From Acidimicrobiales bacterium (lineage in GTDB: Bacteria; Actinomycetota; Acidimicrobiia; Acidimicrobiales; RAAP-2), in NCBI GenBank assembly GCA_015478655.1, contig JADMIJ010000007.1, positions 1 to 64,000 of the forward strand: a DNA stretch of 64,000 bases, read 5' to 3'. Both the position numbers and the translations under genes were made by a program. Shown one piece after another: positions 36,127 to 45,137 of this stretch. A model generated the notes under the pieces. The model was not told the origin of the DNA. It saw only the letters and a program-made list of their open reading frames with translations, and searched no databases. Every line of letters begins with the position of its first letter. Position 1 is the stretch's first letter.

Positions 36127-36956
36127 CTGTCGACTACGCCAGACTCGGAGTGGATGCGGGCGACCGCATCCTCGATCTCGGGTGTGGCTTTGGACGCCAC
36201 TCGTATCAGGCGGCCCGGCTCGGAGCCGAGGTGGTGGCCTTCGATGCCAGTGCCGACGAAGTCCGAAATGTGCAGGACACCTTCGGTGCCATGGCGGTCG
36301 CCGGTGAGCTCGACGCCCAAGCGGCCCGGGTGGGCGCCGTGCAAGGTGACGCGCTCAAGCTTCCCTTTGCCGACGGGTCCTTCGACCGGGTCATCGCCTC
36401 AGAGGTGCTGGAGCACATCCCCGCCGACGAGACCGCCATGGCGGAGCTGGCCCGCGTGCTCAGATCCGGTGGTTCGATGGCGGTCACCGTGCCCCGGTGT
36501 GGACCCGAGTTTGTCAACTGGGCGCTGTCCGACGAGTACCACGATGTCCCGGGCGGGCACGTCCGGATCTATCGCCGGAGCCAGCTGATCAGCCGGCTCG
36601 AGGGCGCCGGCTTGCGGGCGGTGGGCAGCCACCACGCCCACGGCCTCCACGCTCCCTACTGGTGGCTGCGCTGCCTGGTGGGGCCCAGCAACGACAGTCA
36701 CCCCGCCGTCGCCGGCTTCCACCGGGTGCTGGTGTGGGACATCGAGAGGGCCCCCAAGCTGACCCGCTACGCCGACCGGGTGCTCAACCCATTGGTGGGG
36801 AAGAGCCTGGTGGTCTACCTCGAGAAACCTCCCGGCCCCGTGACAGCATCGGCTCCTCCGGAACGTACCCCTCTTGCGTCGGCGCCGCCGTCCGCATTGT
36901 GTGCGGGGGCCGCCTCTCGCAGCGAGACCAGGGTCTCCGAGGAGGCTGTGGCATGA
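36120..36956 (+). CDS. Class I SAM-dependent methyltransferase
   Basis: A 278-residue methyltransferase of the Methyltransf_11 type. The SAM-binding motif I is ILDLGCGFGRHSY (18-30), followed by the acidic AFDAS, then GDALKLPF and ASEVLEHIP. The C-terminal third (SHHAHGLHAPYWWLR) is likely the acceptor-specific part. It starts inside the GT4 gene (ATGCTGA overlap) and overlaps the next gene by ATGA, so the three proteins are made together. A sugar or glycolipid acceptor produced by the GT4 enzyme is the most economical substrate guess. Confidence 0.85.
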   Translation: MLTVDYARLGVDAGDRILDLGCGFGRHSYQAARLGAEVVAFDASADEVRNVQDTFGAMAVAGELDAQAARVGAVQGDALKLPFADGSFDRVIASEVLEHIPADETAMAELARVLRSGGSMAVTVPRCGPEFVNWALSDEYHDVPGGHVRIYRRSQLISRLEGAGLRAVGSHHAHGLHAPYWWLRCLVGPSNDSHPAVAGFHRVLVWDIERAPKLTRYADRVLNPLVGKSLVVYLEKPPGPVTASAPPERTPLASAPPSALCAGAASRSETRVSEEAVA

Positions 36957-38056
36957 GGTCCATCCCCGAGGTGCCAGGTGTGATGACGGCCTCAGAGGTC
37001 ATGGCCACGGCCAGGTCGATCGCGTCACTGCAACGAGCTGACGGGATGATCGAGTGGTTCCCCGGTGGTCACTGTGACCCGTGGAATCACGTCGAAGCGG
37101 CCATGGCCCTCACCGCTGCCGGCTTGGACGACGAGGCCGACCGTGCCTACCAGTGGCTGGTCGACACTCAGCTCCCCGACGGCAGTTGGTTCAACTACTA
37201 CCTGGCCACCGGAATCGAGGACGCTCGGCTCGACACCAATGTCTGCGCCTACCTGGCCACCGGGGCATGGCACCGCTATGTCTCCACCGGCGACCTGAAC
37301 GGCCTCGAGAAACTGTGGCCCGCTCTGGAAGCCGGTGTCGACTTCGTGCTGCGGTGGCAGCGGACCGATGGCGCCATCCGTTGGTCGCTCGACCCGTCTG
37401 GGTTCGTCGAGGAGTACGCGCTGCTGACCGGGTCGTCCTCCATCTACCACAGCCTTCGATGCGCCATTGCCTGCGCCGAGCGTCTGGACCACGAACGTCC
37501 TGACTGGGAGCTGGCAGCCGGCCGGCTGGCCCACGCCCTGGCCCACGAGCCCGGCGCCTTCGCCCCCAAAGTGGAATTCGCCATGGACTGGTACTACCCG
37601 GTCCTGTCCGGTGCCTTGAGTGGCGAGGCGGCCCGACGCCGGATCGACGGGTCATGGGACGCCTTCGTCATGGACGGACGCGGCGTGCGGTGCGTGTCCA
37701 CCGGCGAGTGGGTCACCGCCGCGGAGACCGCCGAGTGCGTGCTGGCCCTCGATGCCCTCGGCATGGACGCCACCGCCATGCGTCTCTTCACCTGGGTCCA
37801 GGCCCTGCGCAACGAGGACGGCTCCTACTGGACCGGAATGGTCTACCCCGAAGAGGCGACATTCCCTCCCCTGGAGCGCTCGTCCTACACCGCCGGGGCC
37901 ATGGTGCTGGCCGCCGACGCCCTGAGTCGGACTACGCCGGCCTCGGGGATCTTCCGAGGGGAGGGGCTGCCCAGCCATCTCGACCTGACCGAGCCCGCTC
38001 CCGAGGTCCCGGTCGAGCCGGCGCTGTGGGCCCCCGGATCTCCTGGTTCGGTCTGA
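36953..38056 (+). CDS. Alpha/alpha-toroid (prenyltransferase/terpene-cyclase-like) protein
   Basis: A 367-residue protein built of helical hairpins of the alpha/alpha-toroid type seen in squalene-hopene cyclases, prenyltransferase beta subunits and some glucoamylases. Repeats include WNHVEAAMALTAAGLDDEADRAY, TQLPDGSWFNYY, WQRTDGAIRWSLD and LRNEDGSYWTGMVYPE, a Q-x-DGS-W pattern. No DxDD cyclase motif is seen, so cyclase activity is not supported. It may bind or process a polyprenyl or glycan substrate of the two genes before it. Start at ATG 36953 (ATGA overlap); the frame is open far upstream only by chance. Function unknown. Confidence 0.7.
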   Translation: MRSIPEVPGVMTASEVMATARSIASLQRADGMIEWFPGGHCDPWNHVEAAMALTAAGLDDEADRAYQWLVDTQLPDGSWFNYYLATGIEDARLDTNVCAYLATGAWHRYVSTGDLNGLEKLWPALEAGVDFVLRWQRTDGAIRWSLDPSGFVEEYALLTGSSSIYHSLRCAIACAERLDHERPDWELAAGRLAHALAHEPGAFAPKVEFAMDWYYPVLSGALSGEAARRRIDGSWDAFVMDGRGVRCVSTGEWVTAAETAECVLALDALGMDATAMRLFTWVQALRNEDGSYWTGMVYPEEATFPPLERSSYTAGAMVLAADALSRTTPASGIFRGEGLPSHLDLTEPAPEVPVEPALWAPGSPGSV

Positions 38057-38123
38057 GACCGACCGCACCGGGGGAGCGGGTCACTCTCGTTTGAATCCGG
38101 TGTGGCGGCAGCGAGGCGCCGAG

Positions 38124-38807
38124 TCAGAGGCGACGCAGTACCCGGAGCGACCCGCATTCTCCATCCTCGACGAACTCGCCCGAGTCGAGCGCCGCCCGCC
38201 AGATGTCATAGGGCGGCCGACCCCCGTCGCCGGGGTCAGGAAAGACGTCGTGGATGACCAACCAACCGTCCTCGGCCACTTTGGGGGCCCACCCCCGGTA
38301 GTCGGCCCAGGCGGGTGCTTCTCCGTGGCCACCGTCGATGAAACAGAAGGCCAATGGAGTGCGCCACTGGGCCGAAACCGTCGGCGAGTCGCCGACCACG
38401 CCGACCACCGAGGACTCGAGCTGGGCGCCGACCACGGTGCTCCGCCAGTGGGGAAGGGTGTCGATGCGGCCTGTTGCCGGATTGAGGAGCGACGCGTCAT
38501 GGTGCTCCCATCCGGCCTGGTTCTCCTCGGACCCGTGGTGGTGGTCGAGGCTGAAAAGCACGGCCCCGGTGGCCTCGGCTGCGGCACCGATGTACACGGT
38601 CGATTTGCCGCACCAGGCCCCGATCTCCACGAAGGTGGCCTGCTCGAAGGAGGCGCCGGCCCTCAGGGCGGCCAGAAATAGTGCTTCTCCTTCGTCGTCA
38701 GGCATGAACCCGGCGGTGGCCTGGGCCAGTGAGAACAGGTGCTCCCGGCGGTCCGTGTGCGATCTGATGGCGGCCGTCGCCGGGGTGGATGTGCTTCCAC
38801 CACTCAT
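38124..38807 (-). CDS. Class I SAM-dependent methyltransferase (Methyltransf_24 type)
   Basis: A 227-residue protein convergent with the toroid gene, 67 bases apart. Motif I is FVEIGAWCGKSTVYIG (59-74) and is followed by LFSLDHHHGSEEN; later blocks are FCFIDGGH and GWLVIHDVFPDPGDG. This HD/DGGH arrangement is typical of small O-methyltransferases linked to glycan or secondary metabolite clusters. In actinobacteria such genes are often found beside GT4, methyltransferase and toroid genes, so it probably belongs to the same pathway although on the other strand. Substrate unknown. Confidence 0.78.
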   Translation of the reverse strand: MSGGSTSTPATAAIRSHTDRREHLFSLAQATAGFMPDDEGEALFLAALRAGASFEQATFVEIGAWCGKSTVYIGAAAEATGAVLFSLDHHHGSEENQAGWEHHDASLLNPATGRIDTLPHWRSTVVGAQLESSVVGVVGDSPTVSAQWRTPLAFCFIDGGHGEAPAWADYRGWAPKVAEDGWLVIHDVFPDPGDGGRPPYDIWRAALDSGEFVEDGECGSLRVLRRL

Positions 38808-39065
38808 GGCCCAAGCCTGTCACGAAGAGGGATCGTCCGCCGCTCGATGACGTGGAACGGGGATGAAGTACCTGGTGGACTGCCCAATTCACGACTGCAT
38901 GATTGCCAGACGGGCCATTCAGCGACCCACATTCGGTCGCCGAATCTCGGCGGCGCCCATCGGGCGGCGGAGGGGCACGAGGCGAGCCCGACCCTGCTGT
39001 CTTTCCCTTTCCCGTCCTGGCGAATACGCTGTTCCAGGTATGAATGAGCTTCGGGGGGTGGCACG

Positions 39066-40496
39066 ATGAATTCGCCAACGAAGACCCGCATCGGGATTCT
39101 CGTCGTGGCCTACAACGCCGCCACCACGCTGGCCAAGGTCCTCGACCGCATCCCGGATGCGATCAGGCCGGACATCGAAGAGGTGATCGTCAGTGACGAC
39201 CACAGCCAGGATTCGACCTACCTGGTAGGCCTGGGCTATCAGCAGGTCTCCGACCTGCCCATCACGCTCATCCGGCAGCCCGCAAACCTGGGATACGGCG
39301 GCAACCAGAAGGCCGGGTACGACCTGGCCATCGAGCACGGTCTGGATGTCGTGGTGATGCTGCACGGGGACGGCCAGTACGCGCCGGAGTCCCTGCCGGA
39401 GATGGTCGCTCCGATCGTGGACGGGAAGGCCGACGCCGTCTTCGGTTCGCGCATCATGATCAAGGGTGCGGCCCGAAAAGGGGGCATGCCGGCGTACAAG
39501 TACGTAGGCAATCGGATCCTGACGCGGTTTGAGAACGCGGCCCTGGGCACCAACCTGTCCGAGTTCCACTCGGGCTACCGGGCCTATTCCGTCAGCGCTC
39601 TCAAACAGGTTCCGTTCGAGCAGAACTCCGACGGCTTCAACTTCGACACCCAGATCATCATCCAGTTGCACGACGCGGGGATGCGCATCGTCGAGGTACC
39701 CATCCCCACCTACTACGGGGACGAGATCTGCTATGTCGACGGCTTGAGCTACGCCCGTGATGTGACCAGGGATGTGGTTGGCTACCGTCTGCAGAAGGCC
39801 GGGTTCGGGGACGGAAGTCGTATCGCCCTCAACGAGGAGTACCAACTCAAGCCCAGCGAGGACAGCTCGCACGGCCGGATCTCAGCGATGCTGAGTGCTC
39901 GCTCACCGAGCAAGATCCTCGACCTCGGCTGCTCGGGCGGGCGGCTGGCCAAACGCCTGCGAGGGATGGGCCACCACGTGACCGGTGTCGATGTCCATGA
40001 GATCGACGGCGTCACCGATCGAACGGATGTCTTCATCAAGGCCGACCTCAATGACGGCATCCCCTTCGAGGCTGGGTCGGGCTTCGACGTCGTGCTCGGC
40101 GCCGACGTCCTCGAGCACCTGGTAAATCCCGGAGCCTTGATGGCCCAGGCCCGAGACGTGCTGTCCCCCGACGGCGTAGCCATCTTCTGCGTGCCCAACA
40201 TCGCCCACTGGTACCCGAGGACGCGATCGACTGTGGGGATGTTCGACTACGACCAACGGGGGATCCTCGACTCGACCCACCTTCGCTTCTTCACCCGTCG
40301 CAGCATCCGGAAGCTCATCGAGCGCCAGGGCTATTCGATCCAGCGGATCGAGCCGGTCGGCCTACCCCTCGATGCGATGGGTGTCGAAGGCACCAAGGCG
40401 CACGTCCTGCGTCTGGTCGACCAGGTCATGCTGGCCCTCTGGCCCACCATGTTCGGTTATCAGTTCATCGTGGAGGCGACGCCGAGCCCCTCATGA
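39066..40496 (+). CDS. Fusion of GT2 glycosyltransferase and SAM methyltransferase
   Basis: A 476-residue two-domain protein. Residues ~8-245 are a GT-A fold GT2 enzyme of the dolichol-phosphate-mannose-synthase type: ILVVAYNAATTL, VSDDHSQD, NLGYGGNQKAGY, the metal-binding MLHGDGQY and GSRIM. Residues ~270-470 are a class I methyltransferase: KILDLGCSGGRLAKRL, VTGVDVHEID, GADVLEHLVNPG. The GT half should transfer a sugar to a polyprenyl phosphate or growing glycan; the other half may methylate the product or the donor. A GGGGGGT-type ribosome site precedes the ATG. Confidence 0.87.
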   Translation: MNSPTKTRIGILVVAYNAATTLAKVLDRIPDAIRPDIEEVIVSDDHSQDSTYLVGLGYQQVSDLPITLIRQPANLGYGGNQKAGYDLAIEHGLDVVVMLHGDGQYAPESLPEMVAPIVDGKADAVFGSRIMIKGAARKGGMPAYKYVGNRILTRFENAALGTNLSEFHSGYRAYSVSALKQVPFEQNSDGFNFDTQIIIQLHDAGMRIVEVPIPTYYGDEICYVDGLSYARDVTRDVVGYRLQKAGFGDGSRIALNEEYQLKPSEDSSHGRISAMLSARSPSKILDLGCSGGRLAKRLRGMGHHVTGVDVHEIDGVTDRTDVFIKADLNDGIPFEAGSGFDVVLGADVLEHLVNPGALMAQARDVLSPDGVAIFCVPNIAHWYPRTRSTVGMFDYDQRGILDSTHLRFFTRRSIRKLIERQGYSIQRIEPVGLPLDAMGVEGTKAHVLRLVDQVMLALWPTMFGYQFIVEATPSPS

Positions 40497-40548
40497 TGGC
40501 CCCGGTTCCTCCGGCCCGGCCCTGTGGTTGCGCGGGGCCGTGCTCTCG

Positions 40549-41136
40549 TCAGCCCCGGACCAGCGTGAAGAGGGAGTAGACAGCGAAGCCAGCCAACAAC
40601 ACTCCGCCGGCCTTCCGGATGACGGCCAGGGGCAGCACCCGCAGCAGCGCCTTGCCCCCGAAGGCGCCGAGGGCGGCCACGGCGGCCAGGCCGGAGAAAG
40701 CGCCGACGAACACGGCAACGGGCTGATGGTACTTGGCCGCCAGGTTGGCGGTGAGGATCTGGGTGAGGTCGCCGAACTCGCCCACGAAGATGACCACGAA
40801 GGCCAGCGAGGTTGTCCGGAGCCATGTGCGAGCCGAGTCAGCCTCCGCCTCTCCTTCCGCCTCCGCCTCCTTTTCGGGGACCAACAGCAGGTAGACGGCG
40901 CCCCCGGCGAAGAGCAGCGCCGTCACCGCCTCGATCCAACGGTGGGGGAGAAGCTGCAGCAACTGACCCAGGGCTACGGCCAGGGCGGCATGGATACCGA
41001 AAGCCATGGTGGCGCCCAACCACACCAGGACAGGTCGGTATCGGCTGCCCATGATCAACGTGGCGATCATCGTCTTGTCTGGCAGCTCCGCCATGAAGAT
41101 GATGGCAAACACGGTCAGGACGATGCCCAGTTGCAC
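40549..41136 (-). CDS. GDT1/TMEM165 (UPF0016) family cation transporter
   Basis: A 195-residue, six-helix membrane protein with the two signature motifs of the family, ELPDKT (17-22) and EFGDLTQ, arranged in two inverted halves linked by an acidic loop (EKEAEAEGEAEAD). Bacterial members such as MneA export Mn2+; eukaryotic members exchange Ca2+/Mn2+ for protons. The first motif has Pro where the consensus is Gly (E-x-G-D-[KR]), the second has Leu in place of the last basic residue. The GTG start has a TAACCT box 6 bases upstream, part of a tandem 16-base repeat. Confidence 0.85.
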   Translation of the reverse strand: MQLGIVLTVFAIIFMAELPDKTMIATLIMGSRYRPVLVWLGATMAFGIHAALAVALGQLLQLLPHRWIEAVTALLFAGGAVYLLLVPEKEAEAEGEAEADSARTWLRTTSLAFVVIFVGEFGDLTQILTANLAAKYHQPVAVFVGAFSGLAAVAALGAFGGKALLRVLPLAVIRKAGGVLLAGFAVYSLFTLVRG

Positions 41137-41138
41137 TG

Positions 41139-41170
41139 CTTCAGGTTAGGGACTCTTCAGGTTAGGGACT
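41139..41170. repeat. Two tandem copies of CTTCAGGTTAGGGACT
   Basis: Two identical 16-base units, 41139-41154 and 41155-41170. Read on the minus strand each contains TAACCT, and the nearer one ends exactly 6 bases before the GTG of the GDT1-type gene, where a leaderless -10 box is expected. The duplication therefore doubles the promoter core. It could be a replication slip or a doubled binding site for a regulator. Confidence 0.75.
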
Positions 41171-41325
41171 CGCCGCCGCCCAGCTGGATCACCTCATCCG
41201 GGCACCCGAGGTGGCCCACGACCCCCGCAAATCGGGGGCGCCGGCCTGCACGCCCGATGGGCGACGTCCGACCTCAGACCGAGGACCATCCGATGGACGG
41301 GGCCAGTCCCAAATCAGCTGAAGGC

Positions 41326-43947
41326 CTACCGGGGAGGCAAGCCCAGCGCCTCGGCGAGGGTGGCGGCCAGGCCCCTGCTCTCCCGTTCTCCGAAGGCTAC
41401 ATTGACGGCCAGCCGTTCGAGGATCTGCTCCACCGTCTTGCCCCCTGCCGGGAGCGGATGGGCCTCGACGAAGTCGGTCACCTGGGCGGCGAGCTCGGGT
41501 GGCGCGCAGAGGCCGCGCACCCCCTCGAGCATGCGGGGGAGAATGTTGGAGGGGAACTTGGCCACCACGGCGTCCCAGTCCTCGGTGATGCGGTGCCAGG
41601 CCGTCGGTCCGGTGACCCGGTTGGCGACCAAGGACTGCAGGACGAAGGGCGCGTTCTGGGTCCGGACCTCGGACATGGCCAGGTCGAAGGTCCGCGAGGC
41701 CAGGCCGAGGTCAGTGAAGGACGCCAGGGCGTAGAGGTAGCGGTTCTCCTCCTGGGGGGTGACGGGGGACCGGTAGTGGGAGAGGAACGCCTCGTACTCG
41801 GAGACCCCACCCGTGCCGGCCACGATGTCCAGGACGGCCGACTCGGTGTCCGGGTGGAGCGCAGAGGACCCCGCGGCCGCGAACCGACGGGCAGCCTCGG
41901 CCTGGATGTCGGGGTCGTCGCCGATGGTCCCGAGGGTCCGGAGCACGGACGCCCGCAACGACGGGGTGCGCTCACCGTCGTCGTCCCTGGGGTCCCACCC
42001 GAGATCACGGGCGAGCGGACCGAGCAGGGCCCGAATGGCCTGGGCCAGCACGGGACGGTCGAGGTCGGGTACCACCCGGTCGAACAGGCCCAGGGTCCCG
42101 AGCACGACGGACCACACGCTGGGATCGCCTTCGGCCGAGTCGACGAGGGCCCGTGCCAAGCGCAGCACATCGGGCAGCAGAGCCTGGCCGGCGAGGGCGG
42201 CGGCCCAGGTGTCGGACACCAGGTTGTACCGCTCCAACGGCTCGAGGTCGGCCAGCCGGCCGGCCAACCGCTCGACGGCGGCGGTGGGGTAGGCGACGCG
42301 GAAGTAACCCGAGCCGCCGGCGTTCACCACGCAGGGCCCGGCTCCGCCGTCGCCGTCGGTCCTGCCGGTGGGCCCTTCGAGGAGGACCGGCAACGGATCC
42401 TCGCTGTCGCCGTCGAGCCACCGTGCCAGCACGGGGACCTGCCACCCCGAACCGATGGCGCCGCCCGGGTCCCCCCGGTAGGAGAACGGGGTCTGGGCCA
42501 GCGAGCCGTCGTCGCCCACACGGACCAGCGGATAGCCGCCCTGGTTGATCCACGTGTCCATGATGGTGCGCACGGCCCGTCCGCTGGATCGTTCGAGTGC
42601 ATCCCACAGGTCGGAGGTCTCGGTGTTGCCGTGGCGGTGGGTCGTCAGGTAGTCGTTGATGCCCTCGCGGAAGACGTCCGGTCCGACGAACTGCTCGAGC
42701 ATGCGGAGCACGCTCCCGCCCTTCTGGTACGTGAGGACATCGAACATCCCCTGGGCCTCCTCGGGGCGACCGACGGGGAATTCCACGGGGCGGGTGGCGT
42801 GCAGGCCGTCGACGGCCATGGCCGCCTCCCGCTCGACACCGAAGCTGACCCACCGCTGCCATTCGGGGCGGAAGGCATCGACGGCCAGCACCTCCATGAA
42901 GGTGGCGAACGCCTCGTTGAGCCAGATCCCGTTCCACCACTTCATGGTGACCAGGTCGCCGAACCACATGTGGGCGACCTCGTGGCAGATCACGTCGGCC
43001 ACCCGCTCCAGCTCCACCCGGGCCGCCTGGGCCGGGTCGACCAGCAGCACCGACTCGCGGAAGGTCACGCACCCGAGGTTCTCCATGGCGCCGAAGGCGA
43101 AATCGGGGATGGCCACCAGGTCGAGCTTGTCGGCCGGATAGGGGATGCCGAAGTAGTCGGTGAAGAAGTTGAGGGCGTGGGCCCCCACGGCCAGGGCGAA
43201 CGGGGTGAGTACGCCCTTGCCGGGTGGATGGACGATGCGCAGGGGCACGCCGTTGACGTCGACCGGGTCGGTGGCCTCGAGCGGGCCGACGATGAAGGCC
43301 ACCAGATAGGTGGACATCACCATGGTCGGGGCGAAACGCACCCGGCGCTTTCCGTCGGGCTCCGGGGACTCCTCGACCACCGAGCCGTTTGAGTAGGCGG
43401 CCAGTGCCTCGTCGACCACCAGGGTGATCTCGAAGGTGGCCTTGAGCTCGGGCTCGTCCCAGCACGGGAAGGCCCGGCGGGCGTCGGTGGACTCCATCTG
43501 GGTGGTGGCGATGGTGTGGTCCACGCCGGCCTCGTCGGTGAAGGTGGACCGGTAGAACCCGTGCAGCTTGTCGTTGAGGATGCCGGTGAAGGCCAGGTGC
43601 AGGGTGGCCGGCCCCGGCACGAGCGGCTCGGAGAAGGTGAGGGTGGCCCGCTCCTCGTCCGGATCCAAGTCGATGGCCGTCGGAGCCAGCGCGTACCCGC
43701 CATCGGGATTGCCGTCGTTGAGCTCGGCGAAGGTGATCTCGAGCTCGGCGGCATTGAGGGTGATCGTCGGCGTGGACTCCTCGACCGTGACGTCGATCTC
43801 GATATCGCCGGCGAAGGTGGCAGCCGGCAGGTCCGGCGTGAGCACCAGCCGGTAGGCGTGGGGACGGACCGATGTGGGTAGCCGGTAGGCGGGGGTGCCG
43901 TTGGGTCCGTGCGTGCCGGTGGGGTCGTCGGTTGTCGGAGCGCTCAT
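41326..43947 (-). CDS. pepN: Aminopeptidase N (M1 family zinc metallopeptidase)
   Basis: An 873-residue cytosolic aminopeptidase that removes N-terminal residues from peptides. The substrate-exopeptidase motif is GAMEN (286-290) and the zinc site is HEVAH (322-326) with the third ligand in NEAF (Glu345). Domain order is the N-terminal beta barrel, the thermolysin-like catalytic domain and the C-terminal ERAP1-like helical domain. Length is usual for the actinobacterial PepN. It is divergent from the PfkB kinase gene, 22 bases apart. A TAGCCT box 6 bases before the ATG predicts a leaderless mRNA. Confidence 0.95.
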   Translation of the reverse strand: MSAPTTDDPTGTHGPNGTPAYRLPTSVRPHAYRLVLTPDLPAATFAGDIEIDVTVEESTPTITLNAAELEITFAELNDGNPDGGYALAPTAIDLDPDEERATLTFSEPLVPGPATLHLAFTGILNDKLHGFYRSTFTDEAGVDHTIATTQMESTDARRAFPCWDEPELKATFEITLVVDEALAAYSNGSVVEESPEPDGKRRVRFAPTMVMSTYLVAFIVGPLEATDPVDVNGVPLRIVHPPGKGVLTPFALAVGAHALNFFTDYFGIPYPADKLDLVAIPDFAFGAMENLGCVTFRESVLLVDPAQAARVELERVADVICHEVAHMWFGDLVTMKWWNGIWLNEAFATFMEVLAVDAFRPEWQRWVSFGVEREAAMAVDGLHATRPVEFPVGRPEEAQGMFDVLTYQKGGSVLRMLEQFVGPDVFREGINDYLTTHRHGNTETSDLWDALERSSGRAVRTIMDTWINQGGYPLVRVGDDGSLAQTPFSYRGDPGGAIGSGWQVPVLARWLDGDSEDPLPVLLEGPTGRTDGDGGAGPCVVNAGGSGYFRVAYPTAAVERLAGRLADLEPLERYNLVSDTWAAALAGQALLPDVLRLARALVDSAEGDPSVWSVVLGTLGLFDRVVPDLDRPVLAQAIRALLGPLARDLGWDPRDDDGERTPSLRASVLRTLGTIGDDPDIQAEAARRFAAAGSSALHPDTESAVLDIVAGTGGVSEYEAFLSHYRSPVTPQEENRYLYALASFTDLGLASRTFDLAMSEVRTQNAPFVLQSLVANRVTGPTAWHRITEDWDAVVAKFPSNILPRMLEGVRGLCAPPELAAQVTDFVEAHPLPAGGKTVEQILERLAVNVAFGERESRGLAATLAEALGLPPR

Positions 43948-43953
43948 TCGGGC

Positions 43954-43963
43954 AGGCTACCGT
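43954..43963. promoter_or_regulatory. Overlapping divergent -10 boxes in AGGCTACCGT
   Basis: On the minus strand TAGCCT (43954-43959) ends 6 bases before ATG 43947 of pepN. On the plus strand TACCGT (43958-43963) ends 6 bases before GTG 43970 of the PfkB gene. The two boxes share two base pairs, so polymerase can hardly occupy both at once. The identical 10-mer recurs at 45754-45763 between another divergent pair. Confidence 0.65.
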
Positions 43964-43969
43964 CGGACC

Positions 43970-45097
43970 GTGCACAGTGACCTCCAATCCAGTGATTCTC
44001 CCCAACTTCCCGATGCCGGTGGCGACGGCGTGACGGAGGGGGGCGACGATGCCGTGATGCCGGCGACGTCGGGCGGCACGGCCGAGTCCCCGTCCGGTCC
44101 CCGGCTCGATGTGGTGGCCATCGGCAACGCGCTGGTGGACGTGCTGGCTTCGGCCAAGGACGAGGACCTGGATGGCCTCGGTCTGGTCAAGGGGACCATG
44201 GCCCTGGTCGACCAGGCCCGGTCTGAGTCCATCTATGCCGCCATGGGGCCGGCCACCGAGGCCTCGGGAGGATCGGCCGCCAATACGGCGGCGGGGGTGG
44301 CCGCTCTCGGGGGTCGGGCGGCCTTCCTCGGGCGGGTGGCCGACGACGGCTTCGGCATGGCGTTCACCCACGACATCCGCTCGATCGGGGTGGCCTTCGA
44401 TCCGACGCCGGCGCCGGCCATCCCCGGGGAGGCGGTCACCGGCCACTGCCTGGTGCTGGTGACCGGAGACGCCGAACGCACCATGGCCACCCATCTCGGC
44501 GTGGCCTCCGATTTCGGGTCGGTCGACCTGCACGGTGGCCACCTCTCGTCGACCCAGGTCGTCTACCTCGAGGGCTACCTGTGGGAACAGCCCTCGGCCA
44601 AGGCGGCCATGCGGGAGGCGATCGAGGTTGCCCACGGCAACGATGCGGCGGTGGCCCTCTCGCTGTCGGACCCGTTCTGCGTCGAGCACCACCGGGCGGA
44701 ATTCCTCGAACTGCTCAAGGGGGACCTCGAGATGGTCTTCGCCAACGAAGACGAGATCACACTGCTGTTCGGAGCGCCCGACTTCGACGCGGCCGTGGGA
44801 GCGGTCACGGAGACCGGGGTGCTGGCCGTCCTCACCCGCGGTGCCGCCGGATGCGTGGTGGTCACTGCCGCGGGAGCGGTGGAGGTCCCGGCCGTCCCCG
44901 TCGAGCGGGTGGTCGACACCACCGGCGCCGGTGACCTCTTCGCGGCCGGCTTCCTCTACGGGATCACCAACGGGCTCTCCCCAGAAGCGTCCGCCCGTCT
45001 GGGTGGGTTGGGTGCCGCCGAAGTCATCTCCCACGTCGGCGCCCGGCCCCAGGCCGACCTGCGGGCCTTGGCGGTGGAGGCAGGTCTGTTCAGCTGA
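43970..45097 (+). CDS. PfkB-family carbohydrate/nucleoside kinase (adenosine-kinase-like)
   Basis: A 375-residue kinase. After a ~40-residue unconserved start come VVAIGNALVDVLA, the glycine-rich GGSAANTAAGVAALGG substrate part and, near the C-terminus, the PfkB signature DTTGAGDLFAAGFLYG with the catalytic Asp. The PHx-type features and the small lid fit ribokinase/adenosine kinase relatives; bacterial members phosphorylate sugars or nucleosides with ATP. The exact substrate is open. GTG 43970 fits the leaderless spacing; the frame is open to 43895 but would run into pepN. Confidence 0.88.
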   Translation: MHSDLQSSDSPQLPDAGGDGVTEGGDDAVMPATSGGTAESPSGPRLDVVAIGNALVDVLASAKDEDLDGLGLVKGTMALVDQARSESIYAAMGPATEASGGSAANTAAGVAALGGRAAFLGRVADDGFGMAFTHDIRSIGVAFDPTPAPAIPGEAVTGHCLVLVTGDAERTMATHLGVASDFGSVDLHGGHLSSTQVVYLEGYLWEQPSAKAAMREAIEVAHGNDAAVALSLSDPFCVEHHRAEFLELLKGDLEMVFANEDEITLLFGAPDFDAAVGAVTETGVLAVLTRGAAGCVVVTAAGAVEVPAVPVERVVDTTGAGDLFAAGFLYGITNGLSPEASARLGGLGAAEVISHVGARPQADLRALAVEAGLFS

Positions 45098-45137
45098 GCG
45101 GTCCTGACGGAGCGACGCCAGGACCCGGCGTGGCCAA

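Noticed and set aside
40372-43392. A 1006-codon open frame on the plus strand
   Set aside because: It mirrors pepN and the GDT1-type gene on the other strand; composition (Gly/His/Arg-rich) and lack of any motif show it is a GC-driven shadow.
42005-45034. A 1009-codon open frame on the minus strand
   Set aside because: It overlaps pepN in another frame and the PfkB gene antisense, with no domain; both real genes have complete motifs.
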